Source: Nocardia cyriacigeorgica NBRC 100375 (GTDB lineage Bacteria; Actinomycetota; Actinomycetes; Mycobacteriales; Mycobacteriaceae). Taken from it: a DNA stretch of 64,000 bases. The translations under genes and the position numbers were made by a program. Of the stretch, positions 43,826-53,006 are shown piece after piece. The DNA lies in NCBI RefSeq assembly GCF_000308555.1, contig NZ_BAFY01000052.1:1-64000 (forward strand), in the 5' to 3' direction. How positions within the stretch are numbered: the first letter of the stretch is position 1; each line of letters starts with the position of its first letter. The notes beneath the pieces are model-generated. The model had not been told where the DNA came from. It made no database searches and saw only the letters and a list, made by a program, of their open reading frames with translations.

Positions 43826-43862
43826 CGAAGGCCGCCTTCCCGATCGGGGAAGGCGGCCTTCG
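43826..43862. terminator. Strong bidirectional terminator between phhA and sdhB
   Basis: Perfect 16-bp stem CGAAGGCCGCCTTCCC / GGGAAGGCGGCCTTCG with a 5-nt loop, in the 168-bp gap between convergent phhA and sdhB. It has the classic form of a bidirectional terminator without T-tract. Confidence 0.88.
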
Positions 43863-43898
43863 TGAATCATCCAGCGGATCCGGTGGGACCCCCGAACC

Positions 43899-44672
43899 TC
43901 AGCGCGCGAACAGCAGCGCCCGCTTGACTTCCTGGATGGCCTTGGTGACCTCGATGCCGCGGGGGCAGGCGTCGGTGCAGTTGAAGGTGGTGCGGCAGCG
44001 CCAGACGCCTTCGACGTCGTTGAGGATGTCGAGGCGTTCGCGGGCGCCCTCGTCGCGGCTGTCGAAGATGAAGCGGTGGGCGTTCACGATCGCGGCCGGG
44101 CCGAAGTAGCTGCCGTCATGCCAGTACACGGGGCAGGACGTGGTGCAGCAGGCGCACAGGATGCACTTGGTGGTGTCGTCGAACCGGGCGCGGTCGGCCT
44201 GGCTCTGGATGCGCTCGTGGGTGGGCTCGTTACCGGTGGTGATCAGGTACGGCTTCACCGCGCGGAACGCGTCGAAGAACGGCTCCATGTCGACGACGAG
44301 GTCCTTCTCCACGGGCAGGCCGCGGATCGGCTCGACGGAGACGGTGATGGACTTGCCGTTCTTGGGCAGCATGTCCTTCATCAGCACCTTGCAGGCCAGC
44401 CGGTTCACACCGTTGATACGCATGGCGTCGGAACCGCACACCCCGTGGGCGCAGGAACGCCGGAAGGTGAGGGTGCCGTCCAGGTAGGACTTGATGTAGA
44501 TGAGCACGTTCAGGAAGCGGTCGGTCGGCAGCACCGGCACCTGGAACGACTCCCAGTGCGCGCCCTTGTCGTCCTCCGGGTTGAACCGGGCAACCTTCAC
44601 GGTGATCATGGTCGAGCCCTCGGGAACCGGAGCCGGCTTCTGCGACGAGGGTGCTTCGGCAACAGCGGTCAT
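43899..44672 (-). CDS. sdhB: Succinate dehydrogenase iron-sulfur subunit
   Basis: Transfers electrons from the flavoprotein to quinone in complex II. The 257-residue protein carries the [2Fe-2S] site SCAHGVCGSDAMRINGVNRLAC (about 73-94) and two C-terminal clusters in CILCACCTTSCP and CRTTFNCTDACPRGI. The third 2Fe-2S position is Asp, as in several bacterial enzymes. The ATG at 44672 overlaps the sdhA stop by one base. It is last of the sdhCDAB operon, with a strong terminator downstream. In M. tuberculosis the orthologues are Rv3316-Rv3319. Confidence 0.97.
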   Translation of the reverse strand: MTAVAEAPSSQKPAPVPEGSTMITVKVARFNPEDDKGAHWESFQVPVLPTDRFLNVLIYIKSYLDGTLTFRRSCAHGVCGSDAMRINGVNRLACKVLMKDMLPKNGKSITVSVEPIRGLPVEKDLVVDMEPFFDAFRAVKPYLITTGNEPTHERIQSQADRARFDDTTKCILCACCTTSCPVYWHDGSYFGPAAIVNAHRFIFDSRDEGARERLDILNDVEGVWRCRTTFNCTDACPRGIEVTKAIQEVKRALLFAR

Positions 44673-46438
44673 CAGTACTTACGCTCCATCGGCTCGTAGC
44701 GGGTCTGCACCACCGGCTTGAAGTCGAGGCGGATGTCGGACAGCAGGTCCGTACCCTCCTTGTAGGCCATGGTGTGGCGCATGAAGTTCACGTCGTCGCG
44801 ATCCGGGTAGTCCTCGCGGGCGTGGCCGCCGCGCGATTCCTTGCGGTTGAGCGCGCCGACGACGGTGACCTCGGCCAGCTCCAGCAGGAAGCCGAGCTCG
44901 ACGGCCTCGAGCAGATCGCTGTTGTAGCGCTTGCCCTTGTCCTGCACCGTGATCCGCGAGTACCGCTCCTTGAGCGCGTGGATATCGGTGAGGGCCTGCT
45001 TGAGCGTGTCCTCGGTGCGGAACACCGAGGCGTTGTTGTCCATCGACCGCTGCAGTTCGGTGCGGATGTCGGCCACCCGCTCGTTGCCGTGATCGGACAG
45101 GATCAGCGCGAGCCAGTCCTGCACCATCTTGGCCGGGTTCTCCGGCATGTCGACGAACTCGGTGCGCTCGGCGTATTCGGCGGCGGCGATACCCGCGCGA
45201 CGGCCGAAGACGTTGATGTCGAGCAGCGAGTTGGTGCCGAGCCGGTTGGCGCCGTGCACCGAGACGCAGGCGCATTCGCCCGCGGCGTACAGGCCGGGCA
45301 CGATGTCGGTGTTGTTGCGCAGCACTTCGCCGCGGATCCGGGTCGGGATGCCGCCCATCACGTAGTGACAGGTCGGGAACACCGGCACCAGTTCCTTCAC
45401 CGGGTCCACACCGAGGTAGGTGCGGGAGAACTCGGTGATGTCGGGCAGCTTCTCCTCGAGCACGTCCTCGCCGAGGTGGGTCACGTCGATGTAGACGTAA
45501 TCCTTGTTCGGCCCGGCGCCGCGGCCTTCGAGCACCTCGAGCACCATCGAGCGGGCGACGATGTCGCGCGGCGCGAGGTCCTTGATGGTGGGGGCATAGC
45601 GTTCCATGAAGCGCTCGCCGTCGGCGTTGCGCAGGATGCCGCCTTCACCACGGACCGCCTCGGAGATGAGGATGCCGAGGCCGGCCAGGCCTGTCGGGTG
45701 GAACTGGTGGAATTCCATGTCCTCGAGCGGAAGACCCTTGCGGAACACGATGGCCATTCCGTCACCGGTCAGCGTGTGCGCGTTCGAGGTGGTCTTGTAC
45801 ATCCGGCCCGAGCCACCGGTGGCGAACACGATCGACTTGGCGTGGAAGACGTGCAGGTCGCCGGTAGCGAGCTCGTAGGCGACGATGCCGGTGGCGACCG
45901 GACCGCGCTCGGTCTCGGTGAGCACCAGGTCGAGGGCGTAGAACTCGTTGAAGAACTCGACGTCGTGCTTGACGCAGTTCTGGTACAGCGTCTGCAGGAT
46001 CATGTGGCCGGTGCGGTCGGCGGCGTAGCAGGCCCGGCGGACCGGGGCCTTACCGTGATCGCGGGTGTGGCCACCGAAGCGGCGCTGGTCGATCTTGCCT
46101 TCGGGGGTGCGGTTGAACGGCAGACCCATCTTCTCCAGGTCGAGCACCGCGTCGATGGCCTCCTTGGCCATGATCTCGGCGGCGTCCTGGTCGACGATGT
46201 AGTCACCACCCTTGACGGTGTCGAAGGTGTGCCACTCCCAGTTGTCCTCTTCGACGTTGGCCAGTGCCGCGCACATGCCGCCCTGCGCCGCGCCGGTGTG
46301 GCTGCGGGTGGGGTACAGCTTGGTCAGCACCGCGGTGCGCGCCCGGGGCCCGGCCTCGATCGCCGCACGCATACCCGCGCCACCGGCGCCGACGATGACG
46401 ACGTCGTAGCGGTGCTCCTGAATCCGGGATTCACTCAT
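44672..46438 (-). CDS. sdhA: Succinate dehydrogenase flavoprotein subunit
   Basis: Oxidises succinate to fumarate with covalently bound FAD. The 588-residue protein has a Rossmann motif VVIVGAGGAGMRAA (14-27) and FAD-linked His47 in TRSHTGAAQGG. Substrate residues include His in HQFHPTGL and Arg in the GEGGILRNADGERFMERY segment, followed by the C-terminal SRGGHAREDYPDRDD. It lies 16 bp after sdhD and overlaps sdhB by one base. All catalytic elements are present. Confidence 0.97.
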   Translation of the reverse strand: MSESRIQEHRYDVVIVGAGGAGMRAAIEAGPRARTAVLTKLYPTRSHTGAAQGGMCAALANVEEDNWEWHTFDTVKGGDYIVDQDAAEIMAKEAIDAVLDLEKMGLPFNRTPEGKIDQRRFGGHTRDHGKAPVRRACYAADRTGHMILQTLYQNCVKHDVEFFNEFYALDLVLTETERGPVATGIVAYELATGDLHVFHAKSIVFATGGSGRMYKTTSNAHTLTGDGMAIVFRKGLPLEDMEFHQFHPTGLAGLGILISEAVRGEGGILRNADGERFMERYAPTIKDLAPRDIVARSMVLEVLEGRGAGPNKDYVYIDVTHLGEDVLEEKLPDITEFSRTYLGVDPVKELVPVFPTCHYVMGGIPTRIRGEVLRNNTDIVPGLYAAGECACVSVHGANRLGTNSLLDINVFGRRAGIAAAEYAERTEFVDMPENPAKMVQDWLALILSDHGNERVADIRTELQRSMDNNASVFRTEDTLKQALTDIHALKERYSRITVQDKGKRYNSDLLEAVELGFLLELAEVTVVGALNRKESRGGHAREDYPDRDDVNFMRHTMAYKEGTDLLSDIRLDFKPVVQTRYEPMERKY

Positions 46439-46454
46439 CGGAGGTGGCCTGTTC

Positions 46455-46886
46455 CTAACTGATGTTGGGGTCGAAGGTGAAGATGACGTAGGTGCCGACG
46501 CCCATGACCAGGATCATCGACAGCACCAGCAGCGTATTCAGCCAGAAGCGGGTCGAGTCCTTGCGGGAGTAGTCCGCGATCACGGTGCGCAGCCCGTTGC
46601 CGCCGTGCAGCTGGGCCAGCCACAGCATGGCCAGGTCCCAGATCTGCCAGAACGGGCTGGACCACCGGCCGGCCACGAACGCGAAGTTCAGCCGCTTCAC
46701 GCCGCCGTCGAGCAGCAGCATGATCGACATATGGCCGATCACGAGCACGATCAGGGCCAGGCCGGAGAAGCGCATGAACAGCCACGCGTACTTCTCGAAA
46801 TTGCTGTTGGCGCGAGCGCGCGGGGAGCGGGGCAGATCCAGGCTCGCCGGACGGTCGTAAGACTTGCCGAGTACAGGTGCGCTCAT
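46455..46886 (-). CDS. sdhD: Succinate dehydrogenase membrane anchor subunit D
   Basis: A 143-residue membrane subunit with three helices: about 35-58 (LFMRFSGLALIVLVIGHMSIMLL), 80-100 and 118-137. It binds quinone/haem together with SdhC. The haem-associated His in LVIGHMS and the HGGNGLRTVIADY motif are typical. ATG 46886 lies 5 bp after the sdhC stop codon. Confidence 0.9.
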   Translation of the reverse strand: MSAPVLGKSYDRPASLDLPRSPRARANSNFEKYAWLFMRFSGLALIVLVIGHMSIMLLLDGGVKRLNFAFVAGRWSSPFWQIWDLAMLWLAQLHGGNGLRTVIADYSRKDSTRFWLNTLLVLSMILVMGVGTYVIFTFDPNIS

Positions 46887-46891
46887 GATTA

Positions 46892-47290
46892 TCAGTGCTC
46901 CGTGAACAGTAGGTAGAACATCCGACCGACAGCGGGCACGAGTAGCACGACCAGCAGGCCGAGGATGCCCCAGAGCATCTGGCGCTGGTAGCGCGGGCCC
47001 TTGGACCAGAAGTCCACCAGGATCACTCGCACACCGTTGAGCGCGTGGAACAGTACGCAGAAGACCAGGCCCATCTCCATGAGCGCGACGATCGGGGTCT
47101 TGTAGGTCTCGATCGCGTCGTCGTAGGTGGCGGGGCTGACGCGCACCAGGGCGGTGTCCAGGACGTGCACGAAGAGGAAGAAAAAGACGGTCACGCCGGT
47201 GATCCGGTGCAGCGCCCAGGACCACATTCCGGGGTCGCCTCGGTACAGCGTCTTCCGCTTCGGCTGAGCCGGAGCTTCTATCGTGGTCAT
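46892..47290 (-). CDS. sdhC: Succinate dehydrogenase cytochrome b556 subunit C
   Basis: A 132-residue membrane subunit with three transmembrane helices. The conserved SWALHRITGVTVFFFLFVHVLDTAL (about 22-46) holds the quinone-site Ser/Arg and a haem-ligand His, and FHALNGVRVILVDF lies in the second helix. ATG 47290 is chosen; the frame extends to 47386 without a start of coding quality. It is first in sdhCDAB. Its promoter lies in the 312-bp region shared with cdd, which contains an iron-box-like sequence. Confidence 0.9.
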   Translation of the reverse strand: MTTIEAPAQPKRKTLYRGDPGMWSWALHRITGVTVFFFLFVHVLDTALVRVSPATYDDAIETYKTPIVALMEMGLVFCVLFHALNGVRVILVDFWSKGPRYQRQMLWGILGLLVVLLVPAVGRMFYLLFTEH

Positions 47291-47602
47291 AGAGTGCGGT
47301 GCCTCCAACGTCGTTGATGGACCCGGTCGCAGATCCGACGCCGGCGCTTCGAGCCGGAAATCCGGTGCAAACCAGCTCGCGGCCACCAGGAGTTTTATCG
47401 CTTGTGGCTGCGCTCCGGCCCGCCGCCGGGAACCTGAACCGATCTGTTGTTGGACTCTAATCCTCTCCGAATCGCGGAACTAATTCGGAGTGCCGCGCGT
47501 TGCGCACATTTCCGGTAGGTTAGGGTTACCTTTCCCGGTGGGTGAGGGGTTGTGCGGTGGTCCGTCCATGCCCTGGTGCGGCCGGTTCGAGGGGAGTTCG
47601 GG
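47291..47602. promoter_or_regulatory. Divergent sdhC/cdd control region
   Basis: About 310 bp between sdhCDAB and cdd. Two elements stand out: an inverted repeat CTCCGAA-N12-TTCGGAG (47465-47490), and an iron-box-like 19-mer at 47515-47533 listed separately. The cdd Shine-Dalgarno AGGGGAG lies at 47589-47596. The left half next to sdhC shows no clear motif beyond GGAGG 11 nt before its start. Confidence 0.5.
47515..47533. promoter_or_regulatory. IdeR/DtxR-like iron box
   Basis: GTAGGTTAGGGTTACCTTT fits the degenerate consensus TWAGGTWAGSCTWACCTWA at 16 of 19 positions. It is 70 bp upstream of the cdd start and 225 bp upstream of sdhC. Repression of an iron-rich respiratory complex under iron limitation, or activation in iron sufficiency, would make sense for sdh; either is inference. 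Confidence 0.45.
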
Positions 47603-48004
47603 ATGACCGAAATCGACTGGAAACTCCTGCGTGACAATGCAATTGGAGTAATGCGCAATGCGTATGCCCCGTACTCGCGATTTCCGGTCGGTGCGGCGGC
47701 TCTCTGTGCCGCCGGCCGAATTGTGAGCGGTTGCAATGTGGAAAATGTCTCATACGGTCTCGCCCTGTGTGCCGAATGCGTACTCGTCGGTAACTTTCAA
47801 AGCGCCGGTGGGGGCCGCTTACTGGCGGTATCGGTGACCGATTCCCGTGGCGAAATCCTGATGCCGTGCGGGCGCTGCCGTCAGGTGCTCTACGAGTTCG
47901 GTGGCGCGCAGCTGCTGGTGGATCATCCGAAGGGGCCGGTGCGGTTGGGCGAGCTGCTGCCGGACGCCTTCGGGCCGGACGATCTGGACGCCGGGCGGAG
48001 CTGA
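47603..48004 (+). CDS. cdd: Cytidine deaminase
   Basis: Deaminates cytidine and deoxycytidine to uridine forms in pyrimidine salvage. The 133-residue protein has the homotetrameric-type zinc site: Cys in ALCAECVLVGN (the Cys-Ala-Glu with catalytic Glu, about residue 56) and PCGRCRQVL (two Cys), with SGCNVENVSYG before. ATG 47603 has AGGGGAG at good spacing. First gene of cdd-deoA-add, the same order as M. tuberculosis Rv3315c-Rv3313c. Confidence 0.95.
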   Translation: MTEIDWKLLRDNAIGVMRNAYAPYSRFPVGAAALCAAGRIVSGCNVENVSYGLALCAECVLVGNFQSAGGGRLLAVSVTDSRGEILMPCGRCRQVLYEFGGAQLLVDHPKGPVRLGELLPDAFGPDDLDAGRS

Positions 48005-48051
48005 TCGGCGGCTCCCGGCACGCCCGGCCGCCTCCTGCGAGACTGACGGGC

Positions 48052-49344
48052 ATGACGGCACTGGACGCGGTTTCGATCATCACCACCAAACGCGACGGCG
48101 GGCAGCTCTCCGATGCGCAGATCGACTGGGTGATCGACGCCTTCACCCGCGGCGAGGTGGCCGACGAGCAGATGTCGGCGCTGGCCATGGCGGTGCTGCT
48201 GCGCGGGATGACGCGGCGGGAGACGGCGCGCTGGACCGCGGCGATGATCGCCTCCGGGCAGCGGATGGACTTCACCGATCTACCGCGCCCGACCGTGGAC
48301 AAGCATTCCACCGGCGGGGTCGGCGACAAGATCACCCTGCCGCTGGCACCGCTGGTGGCGGCCTGCGGTGCCGCGGTACCGCAGCTGTCCGGGCGTGGAC
48401 TCGGGCACACCGGCGGCACCCTCGACAAACTCGAATCCATTCCCGGCTGGCAGGCCGACCTCAGCGTGCCCCGGATGCGGGAGATCCTCGCCGACCCCGC
48501 CGCGGGCGCGGTGGTGTGCGCGGCCGGTGCGGATCTCGCCCCCGCCGACAAACGTCTCTACGCGCTGCGCGATGTCACCGGAACCGTCGAGTCGGTTCCA
48601 CTGATCGCCAGCTCGATCATGAGCAAGAAGATCGCCGAGGGCACCGGAGGGCTGGTGCTGGATGTGAAGGTCGGCTCGGGCGCGTTCATGAAGAACATCG
48701 AGCAGGCGCGTGAGCTGGCGACGACGATGGTCGAGCTGGGGGAGGACGCGGGCGTGCGCACCGTAGCGCTGCTGACCGGGATGGATATCCCGCTCGGTCG
48801 AACCGCGGGCAATGCGCTCGAGGTCGCCGAAGCGGTCGAGGTGCTGGCCGGTGGCGGTCCCGCCGACGTGGTCGAGCTGACGCTGGCGCTGGCCCGGGAA
48901 ATGCTCGCCCTCGCAGGCATCGACGCCGATCCCGCCGACGCGCTCGCCGACGGCCGTGCCATGGACCACTGGAAGGCGATGATCCGCGCCCAGGGCGGCG
49001 ATCCGGACGCACCGCTGCCGCGGGCCACCGCCACCGAGACCGTCTACGCGGACCGGGACGGCGTCCTCACCGGCCTCGACGCCATGGGCGTCGGGATCGC
49101 GGCCTGGCGGCTGGGTGCGGGCCGAGCCAGGCAGGGCGACCCGGTCCAGGCCGGTGCCGGAGTGCAGCTGCACGCGCGCGTCGGCGAGTGGGTCCGGGCG
49201 GGCAGCCCGCTGTTCACGCTGCACACCGATACACCGGAGGCGCTTCCCGGTGCGGTCGCGGCGGTGACCGATGCCGTCACCATCGATCCCGACGGCAGCC
49301 ACGGTGCCGTCCCGCCGCTTTTCCTCGACCGCATCGAGGCGTGA
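48052..49344 (+). CDS. deoA: Thymidine phosphorylase
   Basis: Phosphorolysis of thymidine/deoxyuridine to base and deoxyribose-1-phosphate. The 430-residue protein has the family signature [20 protein letters not shown] (about 110-129), preceded by phosphate site [10 protein letters not shown], and [11 protein letters not shown] later. ATG 48052 matches the family start ([14 protein letters not shown]). It lies 47 bp after cdd in the same operon. Confidence 0.96.
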   Translation: MTALDAVSIITTKRDGGQLSDAQIDWVIDAFTRGEVADEQMSALAMAVLLRGMTRRETARWTAAMIASGQRMDFTDLPRPTVDKHSTGGVGDKITLPLAPLVAACGAAVPQLSGRGLGHTGGTLDKLESIPGWQADLSVPRMREILADPAAGAVVCAAGADLAPADKRLYALRDVTGTVESVPLIASSIMSKKIAEGTGGLVLDVKVGSGAFMKNIEQARELATTMVELGEDAGVRTVALLTGMDIPLGRTAGNALEVAEAVEVLAGGGPADVVELTLALAREMLALAGIDADPADALADGRAMDHWKAMIRAQGGDPDAPLPRATATETVYADRDGVLTGLDAMGVGIAAWRLGAGRARQGDPVQAGAGVQLHARVGEWVRAGSPLFTLHTDTPEALPGAVAAVTDAVTIDPDGSHGAVPPLFLDRIEA

Positions 49345-49438
49345 TCGGACGGTCGCGGCAGGACGACGGCGGCGCAACGAGATCGTCGCCACGCCTCGAC
49401 TCCGTGCCGATTCGGCGCGCTGCGGCTACCGTCAGGAC

Positions 49439-50536
49439 ATGACTGGACCGATGCCGTTGACCCTTGCCTCGATCCGCCAAGCGCCCAAGGCGTTGTTGCA
49501 CGACCACCTCGATGGTGGCCTGCGCCCCGCCACGGTGCTCGAACTCGCCGCCGACTGCGGCTACGACCAGCTACCCGCGAGCGACGCCGACGCGCTGGCC
49601 GCCTGGTTCCGCGAAGCCGCCGACAGCGGTTCGCTGGAACGCTATCTGGAAACCTTCAGCCATACCGTGGCCGTGATGCAGACCCCGGAGGGGCTGCGCC
49701 GGGTCGCGCGTGAATGCGTCGAGGACCTGGCCGCCGACGGCGTCGTCTATGCCGAGGTGCGGTTCGCGCCCGAGCAGCATCTGGAAGCCGGGCTCACCCT
49801 CGACGAGGTGGTCGAGCACACGCTGGCCGGCTTGCGTGAGGGGATGGCGGCGGCCGAGGCGGCGGGCACGCCCATCGTGGCGATCTGCCTGCTGACGGCC
49901 ATGCGGCACGCGGCCCGCTCGCGGGAGATCGCGGAACTGGCGGTGCGGTTCCGCGACCGGGGCGTCGGCGGGTTCGATATCGCGGGCGCCGAGGCCGGTT
50001 ACCCTCCGACCCGCCACCTCGACGCCTTCGAATACCTGCGCGCCAACCACGCCCACTTCACCATTCACGCGGGCGAAGCGTTCGGCCTGCCGTCCATTCA
50101 CGAGGCGCTCGCGTTCTGCGGCTGCGATCGGCTCGGCCACGGCGTCCGCATCACCGACGACATCCATGTTCCCGGTGCGGTCGAGGATGCCCGGCTCGGC
50201 GTGGTCGCCAACTATGTGCGCGATATGCGCATCCCGCTGGAGCTGTGTCCATCGTCGAATGTGCAGACCGGCGCGGTGCCCTCGCTGGACAAGCATCCGT
50301 TCGACCTGCTGGCCCGGCTGCGTTTCCGTGTCACCGTCAATACCGACAACCGGCTGATGAGCGACACCACCATGAGCGCGGAGATGCTGAAACTGGTCGA
50401 CACCTTCGGCTACGGCTGGAGCGACCTGGAACGCTTCACCATCAATGCGATGAAGTCGGCGTTCATCCCGTTCCCGGAGCGGCTGCGCATCATCGACGAC
50501 ATCATCAAGCCGGGGTATGCGGTGCTGCTGGGGTAG
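49439..50536 (+). CDS. add: Adenosine deaminase
   Basis: Converts adenosine/deoxyadenosine to inosine. The 365-residue TIM-barrel metalloenzyme has zinc ligands His-x-His in [12 protein letters not shown] (about 19-30) and catalytic Glu in [27 protein letters not shown] and [11 protein letters not shown] (acidic zinc ligand) follow. ATG 49439 is used; upstream frame to 49271 is non-coding in character. It lies 94 bp after deoA, completing the nucleoside-salvage operon, whose purine product feeds the PNP encoded at 57.2 kb. Confidence 0.95.
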   Translation: MTGPMPLTLASIRQAPKALLHDHLDGGLRPATVLELAADCGYDQLPASDADALAAWFREAADSGSLERYLETFSHTVAVMQTPEGLRRVARECVEDLAADGVVYAEVRFAPEQHLEAGLTLDEVVEHTLAGLREGMAAAEAAGTPIVAICLLTAMRHAARSREIAELAVRFRDRGVGGFDIAGAEAGYPPTRHLDAFEYLRANHAHFTIHAGEAFGLPSIHEALAFCGCDRLGHGVRITDDIHVPGAVEDARLGVVANYVRDMRIPLELCPSSNVQTGAVPSLDKHPFDLLARLRFRVTVNTDNRLMSDTTMSAEMLKLVDTFGYGWSDLERFTINAMKSAFIPFPERLRIIDDIIKPGYAVLLG

Positions 50537-50569
50537 GGCCGGCAACGACGCAACGGTTAGTTTGAGTTC

Positions 50570-51274
50570 GTGACGGTATTGCGGATTTCAGCCCGGTTCA
50601 ATGGTCCTTCCGGCTCCGGCAACGGTGGTTACGTGGCCGGCCTGGTCGCACAGCACGCGACGAGTCCGGCGCCAGCCGCCATGGGTGCGGTCGGCTCGGA
50701 AACGGAGCCCGTACGGGTGGTGTTGCGAGCGCCCGCACCGCTCGACGTACCGCTGGAGCTGCGTGCGGGCGGGCTGTACGACGGCGCGACCGTGATCGCC
50801 GAAACCGCGGCCGGGACGTTCGAGCGTGACGTCCCGGAACCGGTGTCCTTCGACGACGCGGGCGCGGCGTCGGCCGCCTACCGTAACGACAGCGAGATGT
50901 TCCGGTACTGCTTCGTCTGCGGTACCGCCCGCCAGGACGGGCTGGGGCTCGCGCCCGGCGCGGTCGGGACCGGAATGGTCGCCGCGCCGTGGGTGCCGGA
51001 TGATTCGCTGCCGGTCGACCCGACCCTGCTGTGGGCCGCGATGGACTGCCCGGGCGGCTGGGCCCTGCCGGAGATGCTCGAGCGCCCGGCGCTGCTCGGA
51101 TCGATGACCGCGAGCGTGTTCGCGCTGCCGGCGGTGGGGGAGAAATGCGTCGTGGTCGGCGCCGACCAGGGCGAACAGGGACGCAAATCGTTCGCCGCCA
51201 CGGCCGTCTACGGTGCCGACGGCCGCCTGCTCGGGCGGGCCGAGCAGATCTGGATCCGGCTGAACCGGGCGTGA
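50570..51274 (+). CDS. Hotdog-fold thioesterase-like hypothetical protein
   Basis: A 234-residue cytoplasmic protein. It resembles actinobacterial proteins annotated as hotdog thioesterase-like: the first half has FNGPSGSGNGGYVAGLVAQH, where a glycine-rich turn precedes the central helix, and the second half has FRYCFVCGTARQDGLGLAPG with a Cys-x-x-Cys. Two hotdog-like halves are plausible. No catalytic Asp/Glu can be assigned with confidence. The GTG at 50570 lies 33 bp after add without a Shine-Dalgarno. It is convergent with the next gene. Confidence 0.65.
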   Translation: MTVLRISARFNGPSGSGNGGYVAGLVAQHATSPAPAAMGAVGSETEPVRVVLRAPAPLDVPLELRAGGLYDGATVIAETAAGTFERDVPEPVSFDDAGAASAAYRNDSEMFRYCFVCGTARQDGLGLAPGAVGTGMVAAPWVPDDSLPVDPTLLWAAMDCPGGWALPEMLERPALLGSMTASVFALPAVGEKCVVVGADQGEQGRKSFAATAVYGADGRLLGRAEQIWIRLNRA

Positions 51275-51302
51275 CACCGACGCCTGGTCCGGCCGGTGCG
51301 GA

Positions 51303-52562
51303 TCACTGCGGGTCGAGCCGCGACTCGAAGTTGCGTTCCAGATCCCGCCAGGCCTGCGCCTCGGCCGCGAACGGCGGGTTCGGTGCCATCCGGGTCGGGT
51401 CGGGGTTCAGCAGGTAGGAGACGTACCAGCCGAGCGGGGTGGACTGGGCCAAACCCTGCTCGACGGTGTCGTCGTCGGCGTAGTCGGCGGCATCGGTGAA
51501 CAGTTCGACGGCCAGGTCGAGCTGTTCGATGTCGACCGATTCGGGGCCGTCGCCGAGATCCTCGGCCAACCCGGGCAGTACGTAGACGTTCTCGTCGGTG
51601 ACCTCGACCTCGAGCGAACCGTCCACGGCCGCGGTCTGCACCTCGCCGAAGGTGGAGACCCGGGCGAGATCGTGTTCGTGATCGTCGGCGAGGTAGCGGG
51701 CCAGCGCACGCTCGGAGTTGAACACCGTGATGGAGCCCTTGCTACCGAGGAAGATCGGCTCGTCGTCGAGGTAGCAGCGCAGCGTGAAGTAGGTGCCTTC
51801 ACCGGTGACGATCTTGATCGGGTCGATGCCGACCTCGGTCCAGAACGACTCGTCCTCGTCGTCTTCGTCCTCTTCGGTTTCGTCGCTGTCGGCGGTGAGG
51901 TCGACCGGCTCGTAGTCGGTGTCGGCGTCGGCCGCGTCGTCGGCTTCCACGACGTTCTCCTCGGCGGCCAGCAGCTCGGCCTCGGCCACCGCGACCGCGT
52001 CCGCGTCGACGTCGGGGGTCTGCACCACCGAGTCGATGGCATCGACCACGGCGTCCCAGTCCTTGGCGATGGCGGCGCCGATCTGATCCCAGAGTTCCTC
52101 ACCGTCGCGCCCGACGAAGGCGTTGATGCCGCTGGGCAGCGCGCCGAGCACCGGATGCGAGCCGAAGAACTTGGTCACCACCTCCAGCTCACACACCTCG
52201 CCGATATTGCGCACCATCGCGAGCGTGTCCTCGAGTTCGGCGACGATCTCGGCATCCGGATCGCCCGCGACCAGCTCGGGAACCCCGATCAGGTCGAAGG
52301 TGAAGTTGTCCTCCGGCTCCAGTTCCACCGCCGACAGTCCGGCCACGACCTTCCACGCCGGATGGTCGACCAGATCGTTGTCGGAGTCGGTCCGGATGAA
52401 CGCGGCGAGCTCCGCGACGGACTCGAAACCGTAGAGGGCGTCCTCGTGGCCGAGGAACGCCTCCCACTCGTCGTCGCCGTCACGCCAGCGCGGTGCCCAC
52501 AGTGTGACGAGATCGCCGTCGGTCAGACCGAGCTCGATCGGGACGATGTCTCCAGAAGCCAT
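51303..52562 (-). CDS. Acidic conserved actinobacterial protein (Rv3311-like)
   Basis: A 419-residue cytoplasmic protein, strongly acidic, with an Asp/Glu-rich middle (about 195-240, SDETEEDEDDEDESFW) separating two similar halves (EWEAFLGHEDALYGFESVAELAAFI and TLRCYLDDEPIFLGSKGSITVFNSERALARYL). The halves may be repeats of one domain. Length and position beside add and upp match M. tuberculosis Rv3311, which has no known function; some databases call relatives primosomal protein without evidence. The ATG at 52562 lies 26 bp downstream of the T7SS-linked operon on the same strand. Confidence 0.78.
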   Translation of the reverse strand: MASGDIVPIELGLTDGDLVTLWAPRWRDGDDEWEAFLGHEDALYGFESVAELAAFIRTDSDNDLVDHPAWKVVAGLSAVELEPEDNFTFDLIGVPELVAGDPDAEIVAELEDTLAMVRNIGEVCELEVVTKFFGSHPVLGALPSGINAFVGRDGEELWDQIGAAIAKDWDAVVDAIDSVVQTPDVDADAVAVAEAELLAAEENVVEADDAADADTDYEPVDLTADSDETEEDEDDEDESFWTEVGIDPIKIVTGEGTYFTLRCYLDDEPIFLGSKGSITVFNSERALARYLADDHEHDLARVSTFGEVQTAAVDGSLEVEVTDENVYVLPGLAEDLGDGPESVDIEQLDLAVELFTDAADYADDDTVEQGLAQSTPLGWYVSYLLNPDPTRMAPNPPFAAEAQAWRDLERNFESRLDPQ

Positions 52563-52588
52563 GTGCCGAAGCCTATCGAGCTTCTGGC

Positions 52589-52936
52589 TCAGGCACTATC
52601 CGGGCTGGCCCCAACGGTGCCCGTGGCGGTCGGCGACTCGGGCGCGAACGACTCGTTCAGTGCGGCAACGACGTTCGACCGCTGCCCGCCGGCGTCCTCG
52701 GCGGCCTGCCTGCAGGCCCAGATGATGAGCTGGGCGACCTCGGCCGGCGGCAGCGAGGTGACCGTCTCCGCCAGCGACAGCGCGACCAACGCGCCGTCGC
52801 TGTTCACCTCGGCGCTGACCATGCCGTCTTCGGTGGTGAAACGCCCGCGCACCTGCTTGAGGCCGTACAGCGCGGCCTCGAGCGCCTCGAGTTTCTGCGT
52901 GGCCCCGGCGACCAGGGCATCCATTTCCGCGCTCAT
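52589..52936 (-). CDS. YbaB/EbfC-like (EspL-type) small protein
   Basis: A 115-residue protein with a long N-terminal helix (EMDALVAGATQKLEALEAAL), a central beta section (GRFTTEDGMVSAEVNSDGALVALSLAE) and C-terminal helices (LPPAEVAQLIIWACRQAAEDA). That is the order of YbaB/EbfC nucleoid-associated proteins and the EspL-like proteins found with mycobacterial ESX genes. ATG 52936 has GAGAGGA 6 nt upstream. It is the last gene of the four-gene T7SS-P60 cluster, 70 bp after its neighbour. Confidence 0.65.
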   Translation of the reverse strand: MSAEMDALVAGATQKLEALEAALYGLKQVRGRFTTEDGMVSAEVNSDGALVALSLAETVTSLPPAEVAQLIIWACRQAAEDAGGQRSNVVAALNESFAPESPTATGTVGASPDSA

Positions 52937-53006
52937 ACCGCGTCCTCTCGGTGTTCGCAGGCGCACTCCATGGTTACGCGCGCTGCCTCCTCCGTGCGCT
53001 GACTGC

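Noticed and set aside
44651-46462. 603-codon plus-strand frame over sdhA
   Set aside because: Antisense of an unmistakable SdhA.
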